Shown piece after piece: positions 25,133-34,617 of a stretch of 64,000 nt of DNA (positions within the stretch are counted from its first letter, which is position 1; each line of letters starts with the position of its first letter). The notes beneath the pieces are model-generated. The model was not told the origin of the DNA. It searched no databases and saw only the letters and a program-made list of their open reading frames with translations. Source of the stretch: Sporosarcina sp. JAI121 (GTDB lineage: Bacteria > Bacillota > Bacilli > Bacillales_A > Planococcaceae); contig NZ_JACCCL010000001.1 in assembly GCF_013408665.1 (NCBI RefSeq), positions 883,136 through 947,135 of the forward strand, written 5' to 3'. The position numbers and the translations under genes are program-made.

Positions 25133-25929
25133 TTTCTCACCCCCGAAAGCGGTGCTTTTGTTTTGCGGCTAATCGCGTAATAACCGATAACAAGTACGAC
25201 TGTCACCAAGAAGATAAGACCTGACAATGCGTTGATTGTTAACGTGATACCTGCACGTGCCATTGAATAGATTTCTACGGACAATGTAGAGAAGCCATTT
25301 CCTGTGACGAAAAACGTTACGGCAAAATCGTCAAGGGAATACGTTAAAGCAAGAAAGAATCCTGCTAATATTCCCGGTTTTATGAAAGGAATGATGACGC
25401 GCGTCAAGACATCCCGTTTAGAAGCACCAAGATCCAGGGCCGCATCGATAAGCGTCGGACTCATTTCCTGGAGCTTCGGCAATACCATGATGACAACAAT
25501 CGGAATGCTGAATGCGATATGCGAAATGAGTACGGAAGCAAAACCGAGTTTCACGCCAATCATTGTGAATAAAATGAGGAATGAAGCACCGATGATGACA
25601 TCCGGACTGACGATCAAGATATTATTGAGAGACAACACAGCATTGCGCATCGCTTTATTGCGCATGAAAACGATTGCCAATGCTCCAAGCACTCCGATTG
25701 CAGTCGAAACGAGCGCAGACAGCAAGGCAACGATAACAGTATTAATTACGATAACAATCAGCCTTGTATCTTCAAAGACTGCTGCATAATGTTCAAGCGT
25801 GAACGATTCGAAATTCGACATTCCGCCGCCTGAATTGAACGAGTAAAAGATCAAGTAGAAAATAGGGGCATATAAAATGATGAATACGGCAACCAAATAG
25901 ATTTTAGGGAGTTTACTTAATTTTTCCAT
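25129..25929 (-). CDS. potC: Spermidine/putrescine ABC transporter permease PotC
   Basis: A 266-residue permease with six membrane helices. The EAA loop that contacts the ATPase is seen as DAALDLGASKRDVLTRVIIPFIKPGI. An N-terminal IYLVAVFIILYAPIFYLIFYSF helix and the YSLDDFAVTFFVTG segment are typical of PotC. Its start lies 16 bp inside the end of potB and its stop overlaps potD, so the four genes are tightly coupled. Confidence 0.88.
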   Translation of the reverse strand: MEKLSKLPKIYLVAVFIILYAPIFYLIFYSFNSGGGMSNFESFTLEHYAAVFEDTRLIVIVINTVIVALLSALVSTAIGVLGALAIVFMRNKAMRNAVLSLNNILIVSPDVIIGASFLILFTMIGVKLGFASVLISHIAFSIPIVVIMVLPKLQEMSPTLIDAALDLGASKRDVLTRVIIPFIKPGILAGFFLALTYSLDDFAVTFFVTGNGFSTLSVEIYSMARAGITLTINALSGLIFLVTVVLVIGYYAISRKTKAPLSGVRK

Positions 25930-26737
25930 TGATTGTCGTCCCCCTGTCTTTGCTGCTCGTAATCAGCATGATGATAAACATGAATAAAATAAGGAATACA
26001 GCGATAGTTGAACCCATTCCCCAGTTTTGCGTGACGAGAAACTGCTGTTCTATCGCTGTCCCGAGCGTGATCACCTTATTTCCTGCAATAAGTCTGGTGA
26101 TCATGAACAGTGACAGGGCAGGGATGAAGACAACCTGGATTCCCGATTTAACGCCATTTAACGTCAATGGCCAAATAACGCGCCTGAATGTTGTCCATGA
26201 ATTTGCGCCAAGATCACGTGATGCATCGATGAGGGCGGGATTCAGTTTGTCGAGCGAATTGAAAATCGGCAAAATCATGAATGGGATGAAAATATAAACG
26301 GAAACGAAAACAAAACTGAAATCGGTGAAAAGGATTTGCTGCTTGCCGATCCCTGTCGTTTCCAGCAATGCATTGATTGGACCGTAAAGACTGAAAAGGC
26401 CGATGAACGCGTACGTTTTCAGAAGTAGATTTATCCATGACGGGATGATGATGAGCAAAAGCCAAAGTTGCTTATGCTTCGTCTTCGTCAGAAAATAGGC
26501 GGTCGGGTAAGAAAACAGCAAAGTGAAAAACGTTATCAGGAATGCATACCAGAATGAACTGATGGTCAGTTTCAAATAGACGGAAGAAAAAAAGTTATTA
26601 TAGTTGTCGAATGTGAAATTGCCGCTCAGGTCGAAGAATGAAAAGTAAATGATAAGTGCAATCGGTGCGATGACGAACAGCAAAATCCAAGCGGTGTAAG
26701 GAATCGTATATAGCGGGCGTAGAGGTTTATTGTTCAT
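25913..26737 (-). CDS. potB: Spermidine/putrescine ABC transporter permease PotB
   Basis: A 274-residue permease with six helices; the EAA loop is [26 protein letters not shown], and the TARGET segment [20 protein letters not shown] is typical of PotB. Its start overlaps the potA 3' end by 11 bp, and its end overlaps potC by 17 bp. It pairs with PotC to form the membrane channel. Confidence 0.88.
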   Translation of the reverse strand: MNNKPLRPLYTIPYTAWILLFVIAPIALIIYFSFFDLSGNFTFDNYNNFFSSVYLKLTISSFWYAFLITFFTLLFSYPTAYFLTKTKHKQLWLLLIIIPSWINLLLKTYAFIGLFSLYGPINALLETTGIGKQQILFTDFSFVFVSVYIFIPFMILPIFNSLDKLNPALIDASRDLGANSWTTFRRVIWPLTLNGVKSGIQVVFIPALSLFMITRLIAGNKVITLGTAIEQQFLVTQNWGMGSTIAVFLILFMFIIMLITSSKDRGTTINGKIK

Positions 26738-27833
26738 CGACCGCTACCCCATACGCCTCAAGTCTAGCATCGAATTCTTCTTCTGTTTCGTTCAGTCGCA
26801 TGACATGAATGTCTTCCGGATCAAAATCGAGCCCGACAGTTACACCGACTTCCGCTTTTTTAGTTGAGTGCACAAGCCATTCGTTGCCATCAGCGTCGTA
26901 CGTGGACAGTTCATAGTGCACACCGCGGAACAATTGTGTATCGACTTTCACGTTCAGTTTCCCTTTATCGATAGTAGTGAGCTCCAAATCCTCCGGACGG
27001 ATGACGACATCGACTTTCTCGTTTGGATTCAGACCTTTGTCGACACATTCGAAAGTTTTCCCGGTAAATTGGACAACGAAGTCTTCAACCATTATGCCCG
27101 GTACGATATTCGATTCGCCGATGAAATCAGCGACAAAACGGTTGATGGGTTCGTCGTAGATATCAAGCGGAGTACCAGATTGCTGGATTGCTCCAGTGTT
27201 CATTACAAAAATTTCATCGGACATCGCAAGCGCCTCTTCTTGGTCATGCGTGACGAATACGAATGTTTTACCTAGGCGTTGTTGCAATTCCCGAAGTTCA
27301 TATTGCATTTCGGAACGCAATTTCAAATCGAGTGCGGATAGCGGTTCATCCAGCAAAATGATTTCAGGGTCATTGATGATGGCGCGTGCAATGGCGACGC
27401 GTTGACGTTGACCACCCGACATTTCCGCGATTTCCCGTTTTTCATATCCTTCAAGATTGACGAATTTCAGTGCTTCGATGACCCGGCGATTGACTTCTTC
27501 TTGTTTTACTTTCTTAATTCGCAAGCCGAATGCAACGTTTTCAAATACATTTAAATGAGGGAACAATGCATAGTCTTGAAAAACCGTGTTCACTTGGCGT
27601 TCATTGGCAGGCACGTTGTTGATTTTTTTTCCATTGAAGAAAATCGTGCCGTCCGTCGGTTCGATAAATCCGGCGATTAGACGGAGGATAGTCGTTTTCC
27701 CGCAGCCTGAAGGACCAAGCAATGTGTAAAATTTACCGCGTTCCATTTCAAAGGAAACGCCGTTCAGAACAGTCGTCTCATTATTATATTTTTTTGTCAC
27801 ATTTTCAAAGCGAATAATCGGTTGAGTCGTCAT
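26727..27833 (-). CDS. potA: Spermidine/putrescine ABC transporter ATPase PotA
   Basis: A 368-residue ATPase. Walker [10 protein letters not shown] (40-48), the Q-loop in [20 protein letters not shown], signature MSGGQRQRV, Walker [13 protein letters not shown] and the switch histidine in [10 protein letters not shown] are all intact. The C-terminal TOBE domain (about 280-350) starts after [10 protein letters not shown]. This is the standard PotA arrangement. It is the first transporter gene, 32 bp after the XRE/cupin regulator, so all five genes are probably one transcript. Confidence 0.9.
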   Translation of the reverse strand: MTTQPIIRFENVTKKYNNETTVLNGVSFEMERGKFYTLLGPSGCGKTTILRLIAGFIEPTDGTIFFNGKKINNVPANERQVNTVFQDYALFPHLNVFENVAFGLRIKKVKQEEVNRRVIEALKFVNLEGYEKREIAEMSGGQRQRVAIARAIINDPEIILLDEPLSALDLKLRSEMQYELRELQQRLGKTFVFVTHDQEEALAMSDEIFVMNTGAIQQSGTPLDIYDEPINRFVADFIGESNIVPGIMVEDFVVQFTGKTFECVDKGLNPNEKVDVVIRPEDLELTTIDKGKLNVKVDTQLFRGVHYELSTYDADGNEWLVHSTKKAEVGVTVGLDFDPEDIHVMRLNETEEEFDARLEAYGVAVDEQ

Positions 27834-27865
27834 GTAGACACTCCTTTTCTAATAGTGAACTTTAC

Positions 27866-28414
27866 TTAAAGATAAGAATTTGTAGCAACGAGGAGAATTT
27901 CGCTCGTTCCGTTATGTGCATTCGTTAAACAGTGTTGCTCGGATGCATCATAATAAACCGCATCCCCTTTCGAAGCGGTGTGTTGCGTGTTACCGATCTT
28001 AATCGTCACTTTGCCATTCAGAATGTAGATGAACGTTTCAGCAGAAGAAGGTTCAAATCTTTTAAATTCCCCTCTTTCATGGAATGTTATGTGGACAGGT
28101 TCCATCTCATTTTCATTCGACCGCGGGACCAACCAGCGTATACTATATTTCAATTCATCATCCGAATAGATGGTTTGGTCGCTGGTCGAGTAAACTACTT
28201 TTACATTCTTTTTAGGTTCATCGAAGAATTCCTTTGGCGTTGTTCCCAGCACTTCCAATAAAGCGAACAAAGTTTCAATTGAAGGAGAGTTCAGATTCCG
28301 TTCCAATTGAGAAATATGCCCCTTCGTTAAATCCGTCCGCTCCCCAAGTTCTTCTTGCGTCAGCCCTTTTTTTAAGCGAAGGCTTTTAATCTTACTTCCT
28401 ATTTCCATGGACAC
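27866..28414 (-). CDS. XRE-cupin transcriptional regulator of the pot operon (PuuR-like)
   Basis: A 182-residue protein: an N-terminal helix-turn-helix of the XRE/Cro type (KSLRLKKGLTQEELGERTDLTKGHISQLERN, residues 10-40) and a C-terminal cupin barrel (about 105-180, HITFHERGEFKRFEPS, EQHCLTNAHNGTSEILLVAT). This PuuR/SinR-cupin design is common ahead of potABCD operons and is thought to sense polyamines or related small molecules. Start ATG with GGGGAGGTG upstream; the frame extends to a preceding in-frame codon of little consequence. A dyad at 28445 is its likely operator. Confidence 0.85.
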   Translation of the reverse strand: MSMEIGSKIKSLRLKKGLTQEELGERTDLTKGHISQLERNLNSPSIETLFALLEVLGTTPKEFFDEPKKNVKVVYSTSDQTIYSDDELKYSIRWLVPRSNENEMEPVHITFHERGEFKRFEPSSAETFIYILNGKVTIKIGNTQHTASKGDAVYYDASEQHCLTNAHNGTSEILLVATNSYL

Positions 28415-28444
28415 ACCTCCCCATTCATGACGGAGTTTATTAGT

Positions 28445-28463
28445 AGTATACTTGAAGTTTACT
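28445..28463. promoter_or_regulatory. Putative operator of the XRE-cupin regulator
   Basis: AGTATACTT-G-AAGTTTACT, a dyad of 9-bp half sites with one mismatch, about 30 bp upstream of the regulator gene. It contains a TATACT that could be the minus-strand -10 box, so binding would block transcription of the operon. Confidence 0.5.
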
Positions 28464-28522
28464 TAAAACCCTTTTAATTATACGAAATACCGCGCAGAAA
28501 TCAAGATGTATTTTAAAAAATT

Positions 28523-28566
28523 AAAACCGGGTTCCTCTCGTTTGTGGAGTAGAGGACCCGGTTTCT
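28523..28566 (-). terminator. Terminator of the CorA-like gene
   Basis: AAACCGGGTCCTCT..AGAGGAACCCGGTTTT read on the minus strand, followed by AATTTTTT. Confidence 0.85.
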
Positions 28567-28567
28567 T

Positions 28568-30043
28568 TCACAAACGTGAATTGGACTTTTTTTCACGAAG
28601 TTTGTTTTTCAACACTTTGCCGAAAGTTGTGAAGACCAAATACACGGATAACCCGATACCGCTAAGTGCCGTGACCAAGGATATCCATTCAAAAACCGTG
28701 TATGAAGAAATCGCTTTCCAACCGGAAGGGGACTCCCAGTCTTGAATGACGAGATTCATGCCATAAATTCCAGAAATGACGGTAAAAATGGTTAGGAAGA
28801 ACAGAAGCATGTTCATCCTATCGGAAGCGTTGTTTTCCTGACTTTTATATAATTCCTGTAACGTTTTGCTCACATCATTGAAAAGATCATCGATATTGAA
28901 AACCCGTTGAAACATCCTTGAAATTTCTTTACCTTCCGAGCGAGTGCTGATTTCTTGGAAATAGTACCAAGATGAAAAAAGGGTGATGAACTTAATAAGT
29001 GACTTTACATATTCATCATCTTTTTTCCAAACGATTTCACTGTACTCGAATGAGACCCGCAAAAGCATAATTTTATAGAAATAATGCAATAAGAAATTAT
29101 AATAATGGGTCCCCATGAATTGTGAAAGCTGCCGGGACATATCTTCCGGCGGGGAATTCGTTACGGTTATGAATGCATGCTCCGTTATGACAGTATACAT
29201 ATTGGGTGCCCATCTATCATGCAGTGACTGATCCAGAGAGCGGCGTATATAGTCAGGGTTATTGGCGGATATAAATTTCTCTCCGTTCGGTAACCTTCCG
29301 TCAAGGGCTCCCATCCGATACAATTGGTCCTCGGTAATCAGCGAACCTTCTCGGCTGAAAAGGAATGCCGACGCATACATCCTCTCGTCTTCATAGTATG
29401 GTAAAGAACCGAAATAACCGTTCAGCTTCTCATTTTGCAACATGAACTTTTTCAAAAACGGGAAAAGTCGTTCAAAGAGTAAATTATGAACGGTTAAGTG
29501 ATTTCCGTTGTTGGGGCTACTGATCACCATACCCTTTTCTTCCGTCAATTTCGGTTCGACTGTCCTGAAATGATGCAAGAACCCGAGAACATCTGAAAGT
29601 TCCGCTTCTACATTGTCCAATTGAACTCTGATTGTCAGGAAGGCGATGCCGAATGGGGCTAAGACGATATCCACACTTTGGATGATGAAGGGCAGGCTTG
29701 TATTTCCAACGTTGTATTCGAATCGTTCCACGATAGTAGTAGTGAATCTATGGAATCCATTTTCAGTAATCGCAGCGGGAAAGAGTTTATGCCCGAGGTG
29801 CGGCAGAAAATACTGTTCGAGTTCTTTTCCCTCGACAGTGATTCCCTCACCATAGACACGTTTATCTCTGGAAGATTCACCTAACTGGAAATAGGTATAT
29901 CCATTCTTTTTTAATGTTTGCATAAGTTCATCTGTTCTTCGATTGTCGTAGCCCAAAGGAAGAGTGAATGACATATGTGAACGAAGGATATCCAGTTGTG
30001 TGACAGAAACCGATTTATTCATAATCAATTCATCCTTCATCAA
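28568..30043 (-). CDS. Divergent CorA-superfamily-like membrane protein
   Basis: A 491-residue protein, far longer than usual CorA (about 320 aa). The C-terminus carries two predicted membrane helices (about 407-427 and 455-477), and the first ends with IYGMNL, the GMN signature (428-430) of magnesium channels of the CorA/Mrs2 group. The large N-terminal part (1-400) has alternating beta and helical segments and shows no familiar sequence (TEKGMVISSPNNGNHLTVHN, WAPNMYTVITEHAFITVT). Magnesium or other divalent cation transport is inferred from the motif and topology alone. The start could be ATG 30043 or ATG 30040, or the internal ATG at MNKSVSV. It is divergent from the small Cys-rich gene at 30096. 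Confidence 0.65.
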   Translation of the reverse strand: MMKDELIMNKSVSVTQLDILRSHMSFTLPLGYDNRRTDELMQTLKKNGYTYFQLGESSRDKRVYGEGITVEGKELEQYFLPHLGHKLFPAAITENGFHRFTTTIVERFEYNVGNTSLPFIIQSVDIVLAPFGIAFLTIRVQLDNVEAELSDVLGFLHHFRTVEPKLTEEKGMVISSPNNGNHLTVHNLLFERLFPFLKKFMLQNEKLNGYFGSLPYYEDERMYASAFLFSREGSLITEDQLYRMGALDGRLPNGEKFISANNPDYIRRSLDQSLHDRWAPNMYTVITEHAFITVTNSPPEDMSRQLSQFMGTHYYNFLLHYFYKIMLLRVSFEYSEIVWKKDDEYVKSLIKFITLFSSWYYFQEISTRSEGKEISRMFQRVFNIDDLFNDVSKTLQELYKSQENNASDRMNMLLFFLTIFTVISGIYGMNLVIQDWESPSGWKAISSYTVFEWISLVTALSGIGLSVYLVFTTFGKVLKNKLREKKSNSRL

Positions 30044-30095
30044 TTGAAATTTTGGCTATTCATGGTACAATATAGCGAATAAAGGGGGGCTCTGA

Positions 30096-30419
30096 TTGGG
30101 AAAAAAGAAAGTTTTTTATTTGGATCCTGATGACCGTAAATGGACGATGGAAGACCTCGGACTCAGCTGGAACTCGATTGACGGCCTTACGGCGGATAAA
30201 AAGGAAATCGAAGGCGTATTCCTGATGAAAAACGGAAAAATCTGCGAACTGCTCGAACTGCCCAATCACTGTAAAGTCTGCCTTGATCCATTGGATTATA
30301 ATGATGAACATGATTCCATCTTTTGCCCGACATGCGATGAGTGGCGCGAAGGCTCTTGCAGTGATCCGAATTGCGAGTATTGCCTGGCAAGACCTGCGAA
30401 ACCATCCAATTGTAATTGA
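30096..30419 (+). CDS. Cys-rich small protein with zinc-ribbon-like pairs
   Basis: A 107-residue protein of unknown function. The first 55 residues (KKKVFYLDPDDRKWTMEDLG.. to KNGKICELLELP) form an uncharacterised region; the second half has cysteines spaced CKVC, CPTC, C-x5-C-x2-C and a last C two residues from the end, which suggests one or two structural zinc sites. No DNA-binding pattern is evident. TTG 30096 is chosen because AAAGGGGGG lies 6 nt upstream. The gene is divergent from the CorA-like gene and closed by a hairpin at 30500. Confidence 0.6.
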   Translation: MGKKKVFYLDPDDRKWTMEDLGLSWNSIDGLTADKKEIEGVFLMKNGKICELLELPNHCKVCLDPLDYNDEHDSIFCPTCDEWREGSCSDPNCEYCLARPAKPSNCN

Positions 30420-30498
30420 CGCTTACACTCCTCTTCCCTTAATGGTAATTGGAATAAACATAATGAATGAATATCCGTCATGAGTTTGCCACATATTG

Positions 30499-30530
30499 AC
30501 CGGAGCGCCATAGCGACGAGGCGCTCCGTT
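30499..30530 (+). terminator. Hairpin after the Cys-rich protein gene
   Basis: CGGAGCGCC..GGCGCTCCG with GTTT following and a weak T tract; about 80 bp after the stop. Confidence 0.6.
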
Positions 30531-30618
30531 TGAATTCAAGCTATTTTTTTGCTATTGTTGAGAAGGACTGTGCAGGACGGATGTTCTGTCACAAAAGAAT
30601 TTTTGGAGGGGTTATTTA

Positions 30619-31161
30619 ATGATTAACCGTATGGTAGGCAAACAGGCGCCAGAATTCACACTTGATGCAGTATTGGCAGATAAATCTTTCGGTAAAGTAA
30701 GCCTGGAAGAAAACATGAAAAATGATAAATGGACAATCTTGTTCTTCTACCCGATGGACTTTACATTTGTATGTCCGACGGAAATTACAGCTATGTCCGA
30801 CCGTTATGATGAATTCGAAGACCTTGATGCAGAAATTATCGGTCTTTCAACGGATACGATCCATACACACCTTGCATGGATCAACACAGATCGTAAAGAT
30901 AATGGACTTGAGCAATTGAAATATCCACTTGCTGCAGATACGAACCACCAAGTATCACGCGACTACGGTGTATTGATTGAAGAAGAAGGCATTGCGCTGC
31001 GCGGTCTATTCATCATCAATCCTGAAGGCGAATTGCAATATCAAACAGTATTCCACAACAATATCGGCCGCGATGTTGATGAAACATTGCGTGTACTTCA
31101 AGCTCTTCAAACAGGCGGACTTTGCCCGGCTAACTGGAGACCTGGTCAGAAGACTCTATAA
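30619..31161 (+). CDS. ykuU: 2-Cys peroxiredoxin YkuU
   Basis: A 180-residue typical 2-Cys peroxiredoxin. The peroxidatic cysteine is C52 in YPMDFTFVCPTE and the resolving cysteine C169 in GGLCPANW; DRYDEFEDL and STDTIHTHLAWI match remembered B. subtilis YkuU almost residue for residue. It reduces hydrogen and alkyl peroxides with electrons from a thioredoxin-like donor, plausibly the product of the next gene (YkuV). GGAGGGG precedes ATG 30619. A terminator separates it from ykuV. Confidence 0.92.
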   Translation: MINRMVGKQAPEFTLDAVLADKSFGKVSLEENMKNDKWTILFFYPMDFTFVCPTEITAMSDRYDEFEDLDAEIIGLSTDTIHTHLAWINTDRKDNGLEQLKYPLAADTNHQVSRDYGVLIEEEGIALRGLFIINPEGELQYQTVFHNNIGRDVDETLRVLQALQTGGLCPANWRPGQKTL

Positions 31162-31172
31162 TTTTACCAATC

Positions 31173-31212
31173 GGAATCCCCGCGCATATAGTAGCAGTGG
31201 GGATTTTTTTGA
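31173..31212 (+). terminator. Terminator between ykuU and ykuV
   Basis: AATCCCC..GGGGATT followed by TTTTT; partial read-through into ykuV is likely because no promoter lies between. Confidence 0.8.
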
Positions 31213-31233
31213 AAAACAAAGGAGGATAAATGT

Positions 31234-31692
31234 ATGAAGTTGCGTGAACAAATGCCTGAACTTGAAGGTTCAACAGCATGGTTGAACGGTGAAAGAACTA
31301 AAGCTGAATTGGTTGGTGAGAAGCCGACACTGATTCATTTCTGGTCTGTCAGCTGCCACCTTTGTAAGGAAGCAATGCCCGAAGTGAATCAATTCAGAGA
31401 CAAATATAAAGAAGATTTAAATGTTATAGCAGTGCATATGCCCCGTTCAGAAGACGATTTAGATTTGGATGAAATCAAATCAGTGGCAGCAGAGCATGAT
31501 ATTACGCAACCTATTTTTGTTGATAGTGAAGCGAAACTAACCGATAAATTCGATAACCAATATGTTCCGGCCTATTATGTTTTCGATAAAGACGGCCAGT
31601 TGCGTCACTTCCAGGCAGGCGGCGGAGGCATGAAAATGCTCGAAAAACGAGTAAACCGCGTGCTGGATGAAATGAAAAAGAATGACGAATAA
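31234..31692 (+). CDS. ykuV: Thiol-disulfide oxidoreductase YkuV
   Basis: A 152-residue cytosolic thioredoxin-fold protein with the active site CHLC (C41, C44) inside FWSVSCHLCKEAMPEVN. The cis-proline region reads YVPAYYVFDKDGQLRHF. Sequence and position after ykuU match B. subtilis YkuV. No signal peptide, so it acts in the cytosol, probably as the reductant of YkuU or of other thiol proteins. AAAGGAGG precedes ATG 31234. Confidence 0.9.
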   Translation: MKLREQMPELEGSTAWLNGERTKAELVGEKPTLIHFWSVSCHLCKEAMPEVNQFRDKYKEDLNVIAVHMPRSEDDLDLDEIKSVAAEHDITQPIFVDSEAKLTDKFDNQYVPAYYVFDKDGQLRHFQAGGGGMKMLEKRVNRVLDEMKKNDE

Positions 31693-31707
31693 AGTATAAC
31701 GACTAAA

Positions 31708-31746
31708 GATAAGCCCGATTGCGCATTTGCGATATCGGGTTTTTAC
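31708..31746 (+). terminator. Terminator after ykuV
   Basis: AAGCCCGAT..ATCGGGTT hairpin with TTTTT. Confidence 0.8.
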
Positions 31747-31758
31747 ATAGGCGAGCAT

Positions 31759-31787
31759 TTGAGGGAGCCGATTGAGTATGATACACT
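31759..31787 (+). promoter_or_regulatory. Sigma-A promoter of ktrC
   Basis: TTGAGG at 31759-31764 and TACACT at 31782-31787 with a 17-nt spacer, 37 bp before the ATG. Confidence 0.65.
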
Positions 31788-31823
31788 AATCGCATCCAGT
31801 AAGCGGATAGGGGAGGATGCTTT

Positions 31824-32483
31824 ATGAAAAAGGAATTTGCAGTGATTGGTCTGGGCCGTTTCGGAGGCAGTATCGTCAGGGAACTGATTGAGCTCGATGC
31901 AGATGTGATGGCGATTGATATATCCCCCGAAAGAGTGGAGGAGTATGCTCAAATTGCAACGCAGGCGGCATCAGCCGACACCACTGATGAGTCGGTCCTT
32001 CGATCACTGGGCATCCGTAATTTTGAGCATGTGGTCGTTGCAATCGGTGAAAACATTCAAGCTAGTATTTTGACGACGCTTATGCTGAAAGAAATCGGTG
32101 TTAAAAAAATTACGGTCAAGGCGCAAAATGATTCTCATGAAAAAGTGTTGCGTAAAATCGGGGCTGATCAGGTTGTCCATCCCGAACGTGACATGGGTAT
32201 CAGAATTGCAAACAATATGGTATCTAACAACATACTCGATTATCTTGAATTATCGGATGAGTTTTCCATAGCGGAAATAAAGGCAAACGATAAACTTGTA
32301 GGCTCAACATTGATCGATCTAGATATAAGGGCTAAATATGGCGTCAATATTGTCGCCATCAAACGAGGTAAGCATATTCTTGTATCTCCGCAAGCGATTG
32401 AAAAGATCCGACTTGAGGACATCCTGATTGTTATCGGATCGGATGAGGAGATTCACAAATTTGAAAAGAAAGCCTTACACTAA
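31824..32483 (+). CDS. ktrC: KtrC/TrkA-type RCK potassium-channel regulatory subunit
   Basis: A 219-residue cytosolic protein. The RCK_N Rossmann fold starts with FAVIGLGRFGGSIVREL (GxGxxG) and the conserved aspartate follows in VMAIDIS, consistent with ATP/ADP or NAD(H) binding. The RCK_C domain (about 135-219) follows, which in KtrA/KtrC homologues is the c-di-AMP site. It gates a KtrB-type channel, most likely the one encoded at 1538. GGGGAGG precedes the ATG. Position next to rnjA matches B. subtilis ktrC (ykqB). Confidence 0.9.
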   Translation: MKKEFAVIGLGRFGGSIVRELIELDADVMAIDISPERVEEYAQIATQAASADTTDESVLRSLGIRNFEHVVVAIGENIQASILTTLMLKEIGVKKITVKAQNDSHEKVLRKIGADQVVHPERDMGIRIANNMVSNNILDYLELSDEFSIAEIKANDKLVGSTLIDLDIRAKYGVNIVAIKRGKHILVSPQAIEKIRLEDILIVIGSDEEIHKFEKKALH

Positions 32484-32528
32484 AAAAAACATCCCGCCTC
32501 GCTTTTCAGCGCGTCGGGATGTTTTTTA
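32484..32528. terminator. Bidirectional terminator between ktrC and rnjA
   Basis: AACATCCCG..CGGGATGTT hairpin flanked by A and T runs. Confidence 0.85.
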
Positions 32529-32537
32529 CAATTATTG

Positions 32538-34205
32538 TTAAACTTCCATGATAACTGGAAGCACCATAGGCTTACGTTTAGTTTTATCATATAAATAAGG
32601 TCCCAGTACATCAATGACATCACTTTTCAATGCATCCGGATCGGCAGGCGAGTTAGCCAACTTCCGCTGCATCTGTTTGGATAACATCTGCTGCGCTTCG
32701 TGGATCATTGCACCCGACTCACGCATATAAACAAATCCGCGGGAGATGATATCCGGTCCTGAAACGACACGATTTCGCTTAAGGTCCACCGTTGCCACAA
32801 CGATGACAAGACCATCTTCTGAAAGGATTCTGCGATCGCGCAGAACGACACTGCCGATATCACCAATTCCGCTGCCGTCAATATAGACATCTCCGGCGGG
32901 AACGCGACCGGCAAGGTGTGCTTCATCCTGTGTAAGGGCAAGTACATCGCCGTTGCCCATGATGAACGTGTTTTCACGAGGAACATCACAAGAGACGGCA
33001 AGATCTGTATGAATTTTCAACATTCTGTACTCACCATGGATCGGCATGAAGAATTTAGGTTTGATCAGCCTTATCATCAATTTCTGCTCTTCCTGCGAAC
33101 CGTGTCCTGAAGTATGGATGTTATCTAGAGAACCATGTAGCACATCGGCACCCGCACGAAATAGTGCATTAATCGTTTTATTGATGCTAAGTTTGTTACC
33201 TGGAATCGGTGAGGACGAGAAAATTACCGTATCTCCTGGATGTATTTGAACTTGTCGATGCGTGCCGTTTGCAATGCGCGAAAGTGCAGCCATCGGTTCA
33301 CCTTGACTGCCTGTACATAGGATCAATACTTTGTTTGCAGGCAGCTTATTCAATGATTGAGTATCGACAAATAATTCTTTCGGTGCATCGATGTAACCAA
33401 GTTCACGTCCGATTGTAATGGCATTGTCCATACTGCGACCAAACACCGCAATTTTACGGCCCAATACTTGAGCTGACTCAATCACTTGCTGCAATCTGTG
33501 GATATTTGATGCGAACGTCGCAAATATAATCCGGCCGTCAACTTTTCTGAAGATTTCATTCAAGCTGTCGCCGACCTTACGTTCAGACACTGTGAAGTTA
33601 GGGATTTCAGCATTCGTACTATCCGATAATAGACAGAGGACGCCCTCGCTTCCAATCTTCGCCATTTTAGTCAAGTTTGCCGGTTCACCGACCGGTGTAA
33701 AATCGAATTTGAAATCTCCCGTGTGGACGATATTACCAGATGGCGTTTTAACAACGACACCGAATGCATCTGGAATACTGTGTGTAGTACGGAAAAATGA
33801 GACCGAAGTTTTCCGAAACTTGAATACGTCATCCTCACCAAAGGGAATCATCTTTGTAGTTCGCAGTAAGCCGTGTTCTTCAAGTTTGTTGCGCAATAGT
33901 CCAAGTGCGAGTTTACCGCCATATACTGGAACGTTGATTTTACGAAGCAGGTAGGGAATACCACCGATATGATCTTCGTGACCGTGCGTGATAAACAGGC
34001 CTTTTATCTTGTCCACGTTTCTTTCAAGATATGTGTAGTCCGGTATAACATAATCGATACCTAATAATTCGTCGTCAGGAAATTTAATACCCGCGTCGAT
34101 CAGGATGATTTCATCTTGGAATTGCACGGCGTATGTGTTTTTACCGATTTCACCTAGTCCGCCTAAAGCGAAAACGGCAGTTTCATTGTTTTTAATAGTT
34201 TTCAT
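32538..34205 (-). CDS. rnjA: Ribonuclease J1
   Basis: A 555-residue metallo-beta-lactamase/beta-CASP nuclease. The zinc motif HGHEDH is at 74-79, HTGDFKFD and the SDSTNAE segment follow, and the beta-CASP part has [22 protein letters not shown] and the C-terminal GHGSQEEQ and [10 protein letters not shown] motifs. RNase J1 is the main 5'-3' exonuclease and endonuclease of Bacillales and works in mRNA decay and 16S rRNA processing. It follows rpoY with only 2 bp between, the same arrangement as in B. subtilis. Confidence 0.95.
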   Translation of the reverse strand: MKTIKNNETAVFALGGLGEIGKNTYAVQFQDEIILIDAGIKFPDDELLGIDYVIPDYTYLERNVDKIKGLFITHGHEDHIGGIPYLLRKINVPVYGGKLALGLLRNKLEEHGLLRTTKMIPFGEDDVFKFRKTSVSFFRTTHSIPDAFGVVVKTPSGNIVHTGDFKFDFTPVGEPANLTKMAKIGSEGVLCLLSDSTNAEIPNFTVSERKVGDSLNEIFRKVDGRIIFATFASNIHRLQQVIESAQVLGRKIAVFGRSMDNAITIGRELGYIDAPKELFVDTQSLNKLPANKVLILCTGSQGEPMAALSRIANGTHRQVQIHPGDTVIFSSSPIPGNKLSINKTINALFRAGADVLHGSLDNIHTSGHGSQEEQKLMIRLIKPKFFMPIHGEYRMLKIHTDLAVSCDVPRENTFIMGNGDVLALTQDEAHLAGRVPAGDVYIDGSGIGDIGSVVLRDRRILSEDGLVIVVATVDLKRNRVVSGPDIISRGFVYMRESGAMIHEAQQMLSKQMQRKLANSPADPDALKSDVIDVLGPYLYDKTKRKPMVLPVIMEV

Positions 34206-34207
34206 CT

Positions 34208-34417
34208 TTAAACCTCTTCGAGCTCGAAATAGGGTGCAGCCTGCTCGTATTCAAGATGAACACCTTCAAGAAGTTGAATAAATTCGATATTAAATGCGCG
34301 ATCCTTCAACTTCTTGCGGACAGACCTTACCGAGTCCGCTTCGATGTACATGCTCTTTGTGTTTTCACGGACTGGGACTTGTAGCATGTTCTCTTGGTAA
34401 TAGACTTTATAAATCAT
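34208..34417 (-). CDS. rpoY: RNA polymerase epsilon subunit (RpoY)
   Basis: A 69-residue protein, [10 protein letters not shown].., ending [15 protein letters not shown], which matches the Firmicutes RNA polymerase epsilon subunit (YkzG) in length and sequence. It binds core RNA polymerase and has been compared to phage Gp2. AAAGGAGAG precedes ATG 34417. Cotranscribed with rnjA downstream. Confidence 0.92.
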   Translation of the reverse strand: MIYKVYYQENMLQVPVRENTKSMYIEADSVRSVRKKLKDRAFNIEFIQLLEGVHLEYEQAAPYFELEEV

Positions 34418-34477
34418 CGTTAGCTCTCCTTTTTACGTTCGTTTGAACTGATTCTCTTTATAGTAGCATGACACTTC

Positions 34478-34516
34478 TTTAAAATAAAGAAAAGCTCACC
34501 ATTTTCATGGTGAGCT
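34478..34516 (-). terminator. Terminator of the 23-aa peptide transcript
   Basis: On the minus strand AGCTCACC..GGTGAGCT followed by TTTCTTTATTTT, 8 bp after the peptide's stop codon. Confidence 0.85.
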
Positions 34517-34523
34517 GACATAA

Positions 34524-34595
34524 TCAGGCGATAGTTTTCTTTCCGAGAATGCCATTTAGCCGTTTCAACAATTTGCGTTTTAGGCGTTTATACAT
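34524..34595 (-). CDS. Unannotated 23-residue cationic peptide
   Basis: A short frame reading MYKRLKRKLLKRLNGILGK and ending KTIA. Nine of 23 residues are Lys or Arg and none is acidic; leucine and isoleucine alternate with the basic residues, so an amphipathic helix is likely. GAGGAG lies 10 nt before the ATG, a perfect sigma-A promoter lies just upstream and a terminator just downstream, so it has a dedicated transcript of about 130 nt. I do not recognise a family. It could be a membrane-active, regulatory or ribosome/RNA-binding peptide, or the coding part of a dual-function small RNA. It sits between def and rpoY, all on the minus strand. Confidence 0.65.
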   Translation of the reverse strand: MYKRLKRKLLKRLNGILGKKTIA

Positions 34596-34617
34596 GGCTG
34601 TATCACTCCTCGAAATC

